From: Silene conica
Taxonomy: Eukaryota; Streptophyta; Magnoliopsida; Caryophyllales; Caryophyllaceae
Reading direction: 5' to 3'
Length of the DNA: 64,000 nucleotides
Assembly: GCA_029255685.2 (NCBI GenBank)
Contig: CM055312.2
Location: 29,730,203 to 29,794,202, forward strand
The notes under the pieces were generated by a model, which saw only the letters and a list, made by a program, of their open reading frames with translations, was not told where the DNA came from and did not search any database. The first letter of the stretch is position 1. Each line of letters begins with the position of its first letter. Both the position numbers and the translations under genes were made by a program. Of the stretch, positions 35,806 through 47,506 are shown piece by piece.

Positions 35806-36734
35806 AGGGATGATTGAATCCCTATATATATATGATAGTGTTTGTTTAATTATTTTCCTCTACTCAACCTCGTGGTTGACCCTGTGTATTCGTGACCACC
35901 AGTGATGAACCAAACTATTGGGGAGCAGATTGACAGGTGGTTGAGACTATGGGAAGCTATGGGAAGAGAGAGCTTGGATCCGGACCAGACTAGAGTCTAG
36001 ATCACTATAGTTACTTATCATGAGTTGTATTTTCATTTCATAAGACAGTTTGGATACAGTTGTAACAACATGTTATGGAGTTTAACCTTTAATTAAAGTA
36101 CTGTAGGCATTGGATGACTCTTTAGTCAGTTTCGTAAATGGTTTGGACTGAAAGACCCCCGACCGGGTAACCGGTAGGGAAACCGACTCTCCTTTCAAAT
36201 AGTTTCCGAAGTTGGTTGAGAGCCGTGCATTAGTGCTTGCATGATAGTTGGTGATCAGTTATTGAGATATTGATATACTTCACATGTTTATATATGTTGG
36301 AGTGTTCTGTTTGTTTTGCTTGTTACGTGTCGTTACAAAAGGTGGCTAGGAGAACTCTAGTCACTTTCCACTGATTGTGGCGTACATGTTTTCATGTATG
36401 TAGGTACATGCAGGTTGGACAGGGTTGGATGAAAGCTAGCGAGTGATGATCCACTTGTCATCATATGACTTACACTTACGAGTAGTTAGACTCTAGTTTG
36501 ATACAGTCGTTATCTTTTGGTGCCTGTAGGGATGTTCCATCCCAGGCTTTGTATATATTTGGTTTTCCGTACTTAGAACTGTTATACTTATCTATTTTGT
36601 TTATATCAGTTTTAGTTCATGTTTCAGTTTTAATTCACCTCGCATGTTGTTTATGTTTTAAAAAGTTTTAATTCCGCTGCATTTTTAGTACTTTGTATGT
36701 TTTATGTTTCCGCTTTCGCGAGGGGTTTTACAGT

Positions 36735-36746
36735 TGGTATCAGAGC
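36735..36746 (+). other. Primer binding site of element D
   Basis: TGGTATCAGAGC lies two bases after the LTR end. It is complementary to initiator-Met tRNA, the usual primer of Tekay elements. Confidence 0.92.
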
Positions 36747-36898
36747 ATTGTTGCTCCCGACGCACTCATGTGACCCCCAACCTTAACTTGACCAAATAAA
36801 CAAATAATGAATGAGAGATGGGTAGATCTAAGGATTTATGTTGTAGTCTATTTGTGAATGCTAATTGCTAAGTTAACACTTGTTTTCTTTTGAAGGAT

Positions 36899-39800
36899 GG
36901 TGAGAACCACGGCTGCTGAGAACACTATAATGCAAGCACTTCATCAGTTGCTTGAGAACCAGAGACAACAGGCAGAGACTGTTCCACCTCCTCCACCGCC
37001 AGGCAATGAGGCCAATAGGCCTGGTAGCTTCTCTTGGATAGCATCACAGATGTCCAGGAGCCACGTGAAGACTTATGGAGGTGAGGTTGATCCGATAGCT
37101 CTTACTGAGTGGTTCCGTGAGATGGAAAAGAGCTTCACCATGTACTCGATTGGCAGAGAGGATAGAGTGCGGCTAGCCACTCACTTTTTGACCCTAGAGG
37201 CCGATAGACGGTGGGCGTTGATCGGGCCGACTTTCACTCTTGATCCTTTATTTGATTGGGAGGCTTTTAAGGATAAGCTCGAGACGAAGTTTTATCCTAA
37301 GGAGCTTAGATCACAGAGACTTAAGGAGTTCATGGACTTGAAGCAGGGTAAGATGTCCGTTCAGGAGTACACCGACAAATTTAACCAGCTTGCACATTTC
37401 GCTTCGAAGTTTGTCAGGGATGAGGCTGAGAGAGTTTACTTCTACCGTGGGAAGTTAGGGCCGCGCATCGAGAGTATGGTTCGCCGTGACTCGACTTCTT
37501 TTGTGGAGATTTATGATGATGCTATTTGGGCCGAGAGTTCCATTCGTGCCATAGATGCTGAGACCCGAGCTGTTACTTCCAGTGTTTCTTCTCACCAGAG
37601 AGTTTACCAGGGGAAGAGACCGTTTGTTCTATCTACTTCTTCGCCTTCTTCCCTGAAGAAGCGATTTGAGAGGTTCTCTGCTCCGGTTGCTAAGACCACT
37701 TTCCACACTGATACTGCTTCTAGTGTTTGCCACCGTTGTGGTAAACCATCTCATCCGGGTTTTGACTGTTTCAAGAATGCCTTTAAGTGTTATACCTGCA
37801 ATGGATTTGGGCACAAGTCCTTTGAGTGTCCCGAGAGGAACACCGCACTTGGCAAGGCTGCCACAGCTGCTGCAGCGACTAAAGGAGGAAAGCCGAAGGG
37901 GAAGATCTTCGTGATGACTAGGGCTGAGGCTGAGGCTCATCCAGATATTGTGGCTGATATCTTTTCTGTACTTGGTGCTGAGTGTCTTATTTTATTTGAC
38001 ACTGGAGCTTCTTTATCATTTATATCGACTCAGTTCGCAGACCGTTTAGCTCTTGAGTCTTCCATGGTTGAGGACACTTCCATTTCCTTACCTTCGGGAG
38101 ACGTGTTTTCCTGCTCTTTGTCCTAGAGGGATGTTCCGATTATTATTGGTCAAGCCACATTTCCAGCGGACTTACTGAGATTTCCTCTCAAGGAATTTGA
38201 CATTATCCTCGGTATGGATTGGTTATCGCGATACCATGCTCGCTTCGAGTGTCGCGACCAGAAAATCTGCTTGAGGAGTTCTTCAGGAGTTCGTGTTTCC
38301 TATAGGGGAACTCGCCCTAAAAAGGGTGCTCGTGTTATTTCTTCGATGAAAGCATCTTATCTTCTTAGGAAGGGTTGCCAAGCCTTCCTGTGTGTTGTTT
38401 CAGCTACAAAGCCATCGCTACCGAAGCTTGAGGATGTAGCCATTGTTCGTGAGTTTCCAGATGTTTTCCGAGATGACTTGCCAGGGATACCGCCAGAGAG
38501 AGATGTGGAGTTTACTATTGAGCTTGTTCCAGGTACCAGACCGATATCCAAGGCTCCCTACCGCATGGCTCCACCAGAGTTGAAAGAGTTGAAGCAACAG
38601 TTGGAAGAGATGATCGAGAAAGGGTTCATTAGACCGAGTGCTTCTCCGTGGGGTGGTCCAGTTTTATTTTTTAAGAAGAAAGATGGTTCCATGAGACTTT
38701 GCATTGATTATAGAGAGTTGAACAGAGTGACTGTGAAGAACAGATATCCTTTGCCTAGGATCGATGATTTATTTGACCAGCTTAGAGGTGCTTCTAGGTT
38801 TTCTAAGATTGATCTTCGATCGGGTTATCATCAGATCCTAGTGAGAGAGGCTGATATTGCGAAGACTGCTTTTCGTACCAGATATGGGCATTTCGAGTTC
38901 GTGGTTATGCCTTTTGGGTTGACTAATGCACCTGTTATCTTTATGGATCAGATGAACCGCACCTTTAGTGAGTTTCTTGACACTTGTGTTGTGGTGTTTA
39001 TTGATGACATTCTCATTTACTCGAAGACCGATGAGGAGCATGCCGAGCATCTCCGATTGATACTTGGGATTTTACGTCGACAGAAGTGGTTCGCGAAGTT
39101 CTGTAAGTGTGAGTATTGGCTTTCTAAGGTTGCATTTCTTGGACATGTGATATCTAGTGAGGGAGTTATGGTTGATCCCGCGAAGATTGAGGCTGTTGTT
39201 GATTGGGAGAGTCCCAAAGATGTGGGAGAGATCCGTAGTTTCCTTGGTTTAGCGGGTTAATACTGTCGATTTGTTGAGGATTTCTCTAGATTGGCTCGTC
39301 CGATGACTCAGTTAATGAAGAAGGAAGCTAAATTTGTTTGGACCGACAAGTGTGAGAGCTCTTTCCAGGAATTGAAGACTAGGTTGACTTCCGCTCCTAT
39401 ACTTGCTTTGCCAGAGATCGGGGTTGACTTTGATGTTTACTGCGATGCTTCGATGTTAGGACTTGGATGTGTGTTGATGCAGAGTGGTAAGGTGATAGCT
39501 TACTCATCTAGACAGTTGCGAGTTCACGAGGTGAACTATCCGACACATGATCTTGAGTTAGCTGCAGTTGTTCACGCCCTGAAGATGTGGCGTCATTACT
39601 TGATTGGATCTCATTGTCGCATTTTCACGGATCACAAGAGTCTAAAGTACATTTTTACCCAGAAAGACCTCAATATGCGACAGCGTCGTTGGCTAGAGTT
39701 GGTTAAGGATTATGACATTGAGTTATTGTATCATGAGGGAAAGGCCAATGTGGTTGCTGATGCACTTAGCCGCAAGACTTCTCATTCGATGAGTGTTATG

Positions 39801-41326
39801 CGTGTACTTCCCGATGAGTTGTGTTCCGAGTTCCGGAAGTTGATATTAGAGATGGTTGGTAGTGGTTTTGATTGGTTATCTGCTATGACCGCCGAGCCGA
39901 CATTGTATTGGGAGATTCGCCAGAGTTTGCCTACTGATGCTGCTTTCCGGAAGTTCGAGGCTAAGGTTTCGAGTGGTGTTGCACCAGATTTAGTGATTGA
40001 TTCTGATGGTTTCCTTAGATTCCGAGGTAGGATGTATGTTCCAGACGTGCCAGATTTGAGGAAGAGAGTTTTAGATGAGGCTCACTTGACACCGTATTCA
40101 GTTCATCCGGGCGGAGAGAAGATGCACAAGGACTTGAGACTTATATTTTGGTGGCCCGGGATAAAGAAAGACATATTGGATTACGTGAGTAGGTGCTTGA
40201 GTTGTCAACAAGTCAAGATAGAGCATAGGAGGCCAGGTGGTTTGTTACAGCCGCTCCACGTTCCTCAGTGGAAGTGGGAGTGCATATCGATGGACTTCGT
40301 GACGGCATTGCCTAAGATAGTGGGAGGCAAGGATGCGATTTGGGTTGTGGTGGATAGGCTAACTAAGTGTGCCAGATTTGTGCCTATCAGAGAGAAATGG
40401 GATATGGACCGTTTAACCAGGGCTTATATTGCAGAGATAGTCCGTTACCATGGTGTCCCGAGAGAGACCGTTTCCGATCGTGATCCCCGTTTCTGTTCCA
40501 GATTTTGGAAGGCTTTACAGGAGGCTATGGGTAGCCGTTTGCTGATGAGTACCGCATTTCATGCCGCGACTGATGGACAGTCCGAGAGGACTATTCAGAC
40601 ATTAGAGGACTTGCTCCGTGCTTGTGCACTTGATTTCCAGAGTTCTTGGGAGCAGTGTTTACCGTTAGTTGAGTTTTCCTACAACAGTTTCCATTCATCT
40701 ATTGGTATGGCTCCGTATGAGGCGCTCTATGGTAGGAAGTGCCGTAGTCCGATCTGTTGGGATCAGGCGAGCGACGTGCACGACCTAGGACCGGACCAGT
40801 TAGCTGTTACGATTGATAAGGTTCAGCTTATCAGGGGTAGGATGAAGGCCGCACAGGATCGGCAGAAATCCTATGCAGATGTCCGCCGTAGACCTCTCGA
40901 GTTTGAGGTGGGTGACAGAGTTTTCTTGAGAGTCTCACCGATGAAGGGCGTTAAGAGTTTGGAGTTAAGGGCAAGTTGAGTCCTAAGTATATTGGGCCAT
41001 TTGAGATCGTGAACAGGATTGGTGCTACTGCTTATCGTTTGGACTTGCCTCCTAGTTTGGGCAAGGTTCATAGTGTCTTTCATGTTTCTCAGCTCCGTAA
41101 GTATGTTAGTGATCCGAGTCATGTTCTTCCTAGAGAGATCGAGAACTTGGAGCCGAGTCTTGCTTTCGAGGAGCGTCCCGTGAAGATTTTAGACCGTCAG
41201 GACAGGAAGCTTAGGAGCAAGGTGGTGCCTTTAGTGAAGATCCTTTGGCGTTGCGGTGATGTTGAGGAGCAGACGTGGGAGACCGAGGCATCGATGCGTG
41301 CTGCGCATCCTTCTCTTTTCGATTGA
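36899..41326 (+). pseudogene. Element D gag-pol, fossil with about three breaks
   Basis: Gag from 36899 with the capsid region (EWFREMEKSFTMYSIG) and two zinc knuckles near 37726-37830 (CHRCGKPSHPGFDC and CYTCNGFGHKSFEC). Protease ILFDTGAS near 37990. RT near 38620-39060 with [10 protein letters not shown] near 39000. RNase H near 39430-39770 (DASMLGLGCVL, TDHKSLKYIF). Integrase zinc part near 40105-40210 and core near 40290-40640. A C-terminal chromodomain-like end has VPLVKILWR and EEQTWETE near 41225-41290. This order and tail define a chromovirus of the Tekay/Del clade. It is broken about three times. Confidence 0.92.
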
Positions 41327-41422
41327 GGTATAGTTAGTTAGAATTTATCTTCGTTCGAGTTTCGAGGACGAAACTTTTTGAAGTTGGGGTGATTGTAACA
41401 TCCCGTATTTTTATAAACTATA

Positions 41423-43426
41423 CTAGTTTAGAACCCGTGCAAAGTTGCACGGGCATGTATAGACGAAAATTTTCAATTTTATGTTATCATTCTAGTAAAT
41501 TAGTAATAGAAGCTAAGTATATAAAATTTTACATAAATGATCCAAAGATTAAAATTAAAATGTTGCTTAATCATAAACTGATTTAATAATGATATGCAAG
41601 ATTCTCCTATAAAAAGAGAAAGCTATATTATTTTCAGGACCGCCTCATAAAAATTGGCATGTATATAACCTGCTTCCAAAATTAAAATGATAAAAAAGGT
41701 TATTTGTGCTCTACGCCTGTTAAAACATGACTCGACCCGTAATCTAGACCGACCCAACTCGATTTGACCCGATTTTTCAGGGTCAAAGCCCCGTAAATCT
41801 TGACCCACAACACGAAATGACCCGAGCCCAATTCAAGTGAAAATAACCTGTTATTTTATGGTTGAAATTCGAACTGATCCATTCCACCCGATGGTTTGAA
41901 GATAAATAAGAATATTATTAAAATATTAATATTTTTTTATTATGTTTGGAATAGTGAATATAATTTTAAGATTTTAATTAAAAAATAACTTAAATGTCAA
42001 TTTTATATAGTTTTTAAATTATTACATCATAAAATAATAAATATAATAATATTATTAATATAAAATGATAATATAAAAGATGTCATAAACTTTTTTCAAA
42101 CCCGTATTTTAACCCCGGTCCGATCCGATACCCATATGACCGATCCGTATATGTATGACCAACCCGAGACTCGCCTCCCCGACCCGTTTATGAAAAAAAC
42201 TATACCAACTTAATCATACATGTATTAGTTTTGTCGTTAACCTTATCATAATATTTAAGGCCGTCTTAATTTAAGTAGACTCTCACAACAGATTATAATA
42301 GAGCGAAACGGAAAAAGGGTTGTGAAGTGTCTTAAGTTAAGACGGTATTAAGCAAGCCATACTGCCAAAAATTAAACTCCATTTTTGACGTTAAAGAGCA
42401 AAGTTTCATGCCATTTGTCGATCCAATTTAACACAAAATATTGAAAAAAATATATAAAAGTTGCCAGAAATATGTAGCAGTTAAGAAAAAGTAGGATACG
42501 TAAATGACATGCACTACAGTCAATGAATTCAATAAGCACCAAAAGTAATTTTCTACCCTAAACTCTGTGAAATTATATTACCAAGTACAAAATTTATTAA
42601 AAGCTCGGCATGAAGTAGATTATTCATATGATGTAGTACCATCAGCTATAATTGTATAGTTTCGGAATTTTAAAATAAATTTTTCGAGTTTTGTTTTAAA
42701 GACTATAAATTTTATTATAAAGTATCTAAGTTTGTTATTTAAATATTATGTTAAAAAAATTACAATATATCTCAAAAACATTACATATAAGATCAATTAA
42801 ATTTGCTTTTGAAGGAAAAAAAAAATAAAATGTAACTGATAAACTTTAAAAAACACGGAAAAATACACATAATCTCAATTAAAAAGTAAAAATTAAAAGT
42901 TATGCCTAAAGTAGTACATCTGATGTATCTTCCTTTTTTTTCCTGAAGTAAAGTGACAAAATCATATTAAAACCTACAATTCATATTTATAAGTAAAAAT
43001 ACTAATTAAATTCGTTGATAAAAGTTATGATGAATAAATACCTTGAAAAAAATTTACACCGTTTTGAAAAGGTATAACTTGATATATGGATAATATTTGT
43101 ATAAATGAACTTAGCGGGATGAAGAAAATAAAGTTATATTAAAATTCAACTATAATTAAAAAAAATTAATTAATTGCAGAAATTGATGTATGACTAACTT
43201 GAGAGTATTACATTAAAACCTAAAGAATTTGTGTTTTGGGGAAATATAATCTTAAAAAATGATAGGATAGTTTTTTTAAGGAAAATAATAATCTAAAATG
43301 GTCATATTTTAAAAAGATATTTGCATGTATCTTTAGGGTCTGGGTTAGGCGGGAAAAAAATTCACGGTAGTGTGACACGTGTCAAGTTTAATGGATAGCG
43401 GTTGTTCTTTTATACTTATATATAGA
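41423..43426 (-). mobile_element. Non-autonomous Helitron, 2004 bp, minus strand
   Basis: On the minus strand it starts TCTATATATAAG and ends in a hairpin (41434-41453, a 9-bp stem CCCGTGCAA/TTGCACGGG), then TTCTAAA and CTAG. It sits between A and T of the host LTR. The empty site is visible in element E's LTR near 50416-50419. These are the hallmark Helitron ends. No Rep/helicase reading frame is present. The interior is AT-rich, with clusters of the word GACCCG (41720-41835 and 42095-42185) and a foldback (42261-42345). Confidence 0.9.
42261..42345. repeat. Small foldback inside Helitron
   Basis: Arms CCGTCTTAATTTAAG (42261-42275) and CTTAAGTTAAGACGG (42331-42345) around 55 bases. It may be a tiny MITE remnant. 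No clear target duplication is seen. Confidence 0.55.
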
Positions 43427-43636
43427 TTTTAAGGGTTTTAATTATTTTAAGTAATAAAATAATATTTTAATAATTTATTGGGAAAGTGTTTTAAATAAAT
43501 AGTAAGATTCGTCTTAAGAACCTTAAGTCCTTAAGACGAATACAAACTTGGCAACTTGAATTCATATCCTAAAACCCTTTCATGTTACCAAACCCGTTTT
43601 CCTTTGAAACGGGAAAGGACAATTACAAACCCCTAA

Positions 43637-44161
43637 TTGAGGTTCAGGGGAACTAAGTTGTAAAGAGCAATAAGAAACGGGGCTTTAAATGCTACTCCCT
43701 CCATTCATATCCACTTTGCACCTATTCCATTTCGGTCCATTCGAATCCACTTTGCACCTTTCCTTATTTGGTTGTACTTTTAATACTATAATACTATAAA
43801 AACACTATTAAGGCCCACTTTTTCAACACAATACTACACTTTACACCTATTTGTTGTACTTTTATTAATATTTTAACAATGCGTAAAAACCCGTGCATAA
43901 AGCAAATGTACCAAGTGGAAATGAATGGAGGGAGTATCATTTATCATATATGGCAACAAAGAAACAAGAGCAGAAATGAGCAAACTGTTATCCGTCCAAG
44001 CATTGTTATTGATAGAATTAAGAAAGAATTAGTCAGTTTCTTTAGAACTCGTATGCATTGTAATTTAAGCTCCTATGATCAGTCCTTCTTGCTGAAGTTG
44101 TTCTAGGACCTCCTTGTAATTTTCTCCTTGATATATAAAACTTACCCTTTATCAAAAAAAA
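43637..44161 (+). mobile_element. 5'-truncated LINE fragment in D 3' LTR
   Basis: Flanked by a 16-bp target duplication aattacaaacccctaa (43621-43636 and 44162-44177) and ending in a short A-run. Element E has the empty site. The last coding part (43936-44106) resembles the C-terminus of plant LINE ORF2 (YHIWQQRNKSRNEQ then RPSIVIDRIKKELV). A Stowaway MITE lies inside. Confidence 0.85.
43695..43934. mobile_element. Stowaway-like MITE, 240 bp, inside the LINE
   Basis: Ends CTCCCTCCATTC and GAATGGAGGGAG, with TA duplications at 43693-43694 and 43935-43936. These are typical of Tc1/mariner-derived Stowaway elements. The subterminal TCCACTTTGCACC word is repeated. Confidence 0.9.
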
Positions 44162-44887
44162 AATTACAAACCCCTAAACCCTTGTGTAAGTCGACATTCA
44201 TCATCTCCTCAAAATAGAACACTGTAAACTTATTTTCTCAAAAACCTCCTTAAATATTCATCTTCTTTTCCAAATTCCGTCAGCATCCGTTCACCGAATC
44301 AAGGTAATAAATACATTTTCGGAATCCTCATTGAATTTGCAAGTCATCCGTCACTTCCGTTTTTCAGTTCCTTCATTTCGAAAATGGGGCTGTTTTTATA
44401 GAATTCGCATTTCGGTCTCTTAAATCCGTTTTTCATGGTGTAGGTGAGGGCTTAGAAGACCCGGACGTGGATATCTTCATTGTCGTGGAGGAGCTTTGAG
44501 CGGAATTTCTTTTAAGGTGACGATAATGAGAAACTCGGCCTTATTGTATATATTAGCACTTTTCTTATTTGAATTGGTTTAAGTTTATGATTTTTAATGT
44601 TATTGTTGCTGTTTGAACTTAGTAACATGATAGGAATGTTCACATATGATGATTCCATGCTTAGATGATGTTTCATATGCTTATTGTTTAATTTTCAGAA
44701 ATCTATGCTTAAGACGGATACAAATCATTTTCTTATTGAGGATTGTTTATGGGATTAATTGCTGGTAGTTAGTGTATTTGATGATTTCATGTAATGGGTA
44801 AACATTGTATGTTGTTAATTTAGAAGTCTTAAATCGATTTGTGATGATTTGCATTTGATAGGAAATTGCGTTTTTGCGTACAGCGGC

Positions 44888-45257
44888 CTCTGAGCCGGCA
44901 GCTGGTCGGCCGGCTCAGAGTCAATGTGTTAAATTTTGAATGTTCAGAAATCTGAGGAAGGTTTCTGAGCCGGTCAGTCGGCCACCGGTCGACCGGCTCA
45001 GGATCCTTCTTGGGTGTTTTCAAGTTTTGCAAAGGGCTTGGGAAGTGACTCCCAACCGGCAGGCCGGCAGCCGGTACACCGGCTGAGAGTCACTCCTCGT
45101 GTTTAAGATTTGAAGTTTTGGCTATAGGGAAGGGACTCCCAGCCGGGTGGCCGGCGGACGGTCCACCGGCTGAGAGCCTCTTCTCTTGTTTTTCAGACGG
45201 TTGTTGGGCTTGGGAAGGGACTCCCAGCCGGTGGACCGGCAGACGGTCTGGGACCGG
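44888..45257 (+). repeat. GC-rich palindrome series in Tekay LTR
   Basis: Pairs of 12-mers of the form CCGGnnnnCCGG start 15 bp apart at 44970/44985, 45056/45071, 45143/45158 and 45228/45243. Each pair is enclosed by larger arms such as CTCTGAGCCGGC/GCCGGCTCAGAG or CTCCCAGCCGG/CCGGCTGAGAG. The mirrored series in element E's LTR is at about 49100-49490. Confidence 0.88.
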
Positions 45258-45514
45258 CTGAGAGCCCAGGTTCCCATTGTTTTGTTTATAACTTTCAAAG
45301 GTTTATTCGGTTTTGATTGAAGTTCGTTCCGTGTACCTTCCATGTGTGTTTGAGGTCCCCGGGGGATGGGCGACCCTATTTTGGGTTCGGGAATGGAGAG
45401 AGGATAGAGACCCCCCGGTCGGGTAACCGAAAGGGAAACCGACTCTCTCTCAACTTAGTTCCCGGGATCAATTAAATGTCGATTAGAACTTAAGGAAGTA
45501 GAACTATAGATTAG

Positions 45515-45553
45515 TCGGCTGGCCGGCGGACGGTCCACCGGCTGACTATCATA
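45515..45553. repeat. Palindromic junction between D and E
   Basis: One more palindrome pair (TCGGCTGGCCGG and ACGGTCCACCGG, 15 bp apart) sits exactly where the plus-strand D LTR meets the minus-strand E LTR tail. At the matching point of E's intact LTR no such pair is present. Confidence 0.7.
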
Positions 45554-46020
45554 GCCCTCGCGAAAGCGGAAACATAAAACATACAAAGTACTAAAAATGC
45601 AGCGGAATTTAAACTTTTTAAAACATAAACAACATGCGAGGTGCATTAAAACTGAAACAGAAACTGAAACTGATATAAACAAAATAGATAAGTATAACAG
45701 TTCTAAGTACGGAAAACCAAATATATACAAAGCCTGGGATGGAACATCCCTACAGGCACCAAAAGATAACGACTGTATCAAACTAGAGTCTAGCTACTCG
45801 TAAGTGTAAGTCATATGATGACAAGTGGATCATCACTCGCTAGCTCTTATCCAACCCTGTCCAACCTGCATGTACCTACATACATGAAAACATGTACGCC
45901 ACAATCAGTGGGGAGTGACTAGAGTTCTCCTAGCCAACTTTTGTAACGACACGTAACAAGCAAAACAAACAGAACACTCCAACATATATAAACATGTGAA
46001 GTATATAAATATCTCAATCC
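45554..46020 (-). repeat. Element E 3' LTR tail
   Basis: Matches the last 460 bp or so of E's own 5' LTR (near 47515-47975) and of D's 5' LTR. Confidence 0.82.
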
Positions 46021-47343
46021 ATACCGAGGATAATGTCAAATTCCTCGAGAGGAAATCTCAGTTAGTCCGCTAGAAATGTGGCTTGACCAATAATAATCGG
46101 AACATCCCTATGGGACAAAGAGCAGGAAAACACGTCTCCCGAAGGTAAGGAAATGGAAGTCTCCTCAACCATGGAAGACTCAAGAGCTAAATGGTCTGCG
46201 AACTGAGTCGATATAAATGATAAAGAAGCTCCATTGTCAAATAAAATAAGACACTCAGCACCAAGTACAGAAAAGATACCTGCCACAATATCTGGATGAG
46301 CCTCAGCCTCAGCCCTAGTCATCACGAAGATCTTCCCCTTCGGCTTTCCTCCTTTAGTCGCTGCAGCAGCTGTGGCAGCCTTGCCAAGTACGGTGTTCCT
46401 CTCAGGACACTCAAAGGACTTGTGCCCAAATCCATTGCAGGTATAACACTTAAAGGCATTCTTGAAACTGTCAAAACCCGGATGAGATGGTTTACCACAA
46501 CGGTGGCAAACACTAGAAGCAGTATCAGTGTGGAAAGTGGTCTTAGCAACCGGAGTAGAGAACCTCTCAAATCGCGTCTTCAAAGAAGAAGGCGAAGAAG
46601 TAGATGGAACAAACGGTCTCTTCCCCTGGTAAACGGATCTCTGGTGAGAAGAAACACTGGAAGTAGCAGCTCGGGTCTCAGCATCTATGGCACGAATGGA
46701 ACCCTCGGCCCAAATAACATCATCATAAATCTCCACAAAAGAATTCGAGTCACAGCGAACCATACTATCAATGCGCGGCCCTAACTTCCCACGGTAGAAG
46801 TAAACTCTCTCAGCCTCATCCCTGACAAACTTCGAAGCGAAATGTGCAAGCTGGTTAAATTTGTCGGTGTACTCCTGAACGAACATCTTACCCTGCTTCA
46901 AGTCCATGAACTCCTTAAGTCTCTGTGATCTAAGCTCCTTAGGATAAAACCTCGTCTCGAGCTTATCCTTAAAAGCCTCCCAATCAAATAAAGGATCAAG
47001 AGTGAAAGTCGGCCTGGTCAACGCCCACCATCTATCGGGCTCTAGGGTCAAAAAGTGATTGGCTAGCCGCACTCTATCCTCTCTGCCAACCGAGTACATG
47101 GTGAAGCTTTTTTCCATCTCACGGAACCACTCAGTAAGAGCTACCGGATCAACCTCGCCTCCATAAGTCTTCACGTGGCTCCTGGACATCAATGATGCTA
47201 TCCAAGAGAAACTACCAGGCCTATTGGCCTCATTGCCTGGCGGTGGAGGAGGTGGAACAGTCTCTGCCTGCTGTCTCTAGTTCTCAAGCAACCGATGAAG
47301 TGCTTGCATTATAGTGTTCTCAGCAGCCGTGGTTCTCACCATC
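46021..47343 (-). pseudogene. Element E gag, fossil
   Basis: Strongly similar to D's gag, with the same capsid region, two zinc knuckles and a protease-like stretch. It is followed directly by LTR sequence and not by pol. It is broken about once besides lacking pol. Confidence 0.87.
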
Positions 47344-47492
47344 CTTCAAAAGAAAACAAGTGTTAACTTAGCAATTAGCATTCACAAATAGACTACAACA
47401 TAAATCCTTAGATCTACCCATCTCTCATTCATTATTTGTTTATTTGGTCAAGTTAAGGTTGGGGGTCACATGAGTGCGTCGGGAGCAACAAT

Positions 47493-47504
47493 GCTCTGAT
47501 ACCA
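47493..47504 (-). other. Primer binding site of element E
   Basis: Minus-strand TGGTATCAGAGC, complementary to initiator-Met tRNA. Confidence 0.9.
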
Positions 47505-47506
47505 AC

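Larger units (their letters stand above)
34234..36732 (+). repeat. Element D 5' LTR, truncated and mosaic
   Basis: It ends GGGGTTTTACA two bases before the primer site. From about 36106 to the end it matches element E's LTR closely. From 34234 to about 36105 it shows no clear match to E or to D's own 3' LTR. It holds an ATT microsatellite and a 27-bp tandem repeat. Its expected start (TGTAACATCCCG) is missing. Confidence 0.75.
34234..45514 (+). mobile_element. Element D, Ty3/Gypsy chromovirus (Tekay-like), with nested insertions
   Basis: Parts: 5' LTR (34234-36732, start missing), primer site 36735-36746, gag-pol (36899-41326), polypurine tract, 3' LTR (41394-45514, end missing). A Helitron (41423-43426) and a LINE fragment with its own MITE (43637-44161) lie in the 3' LTR. 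Pol order PR-RT-RH-IN with a C-terminal chromodomain-like region and an initiator-Met primer site fit the Tekay/Del clade. Coding shows about three breaks. The LTRs cannot be used for dating because the two retained parts hardly overlap. The several younger insertions suggest it is not recent. Confidence 0.88.
41394..45514 (+). repeat. Element D 3' LTR, with insertions, end missing
   Basis: Starts TGTAACATCCCG after the polypurine tract AAGTTGGGGTGAT. With the insertions removed it matches the first 1.6 kb of element E's LTR in inverted orientation. It includes an inverted repeat with ATTCGTCTTAAG and CTTAAGACGAAT (43505-43541) and a series of GC-rich palindromes (44888-45257). Confidence 0.83.

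Noticed and set aside
7248-36746. tRNA-like matches at the TGGTATCAGAGC sites
   Set aside because: Only the primer-site complement of the tRNA 3' end is present; no cloverleaf, so no tRNA genes.
41720-42185. GACCCG clusters in the Helitron as regulatory or telomeric repeats
   Set aside because: Irregular spacing and common in plant intergenic repeats; no consistent unit.
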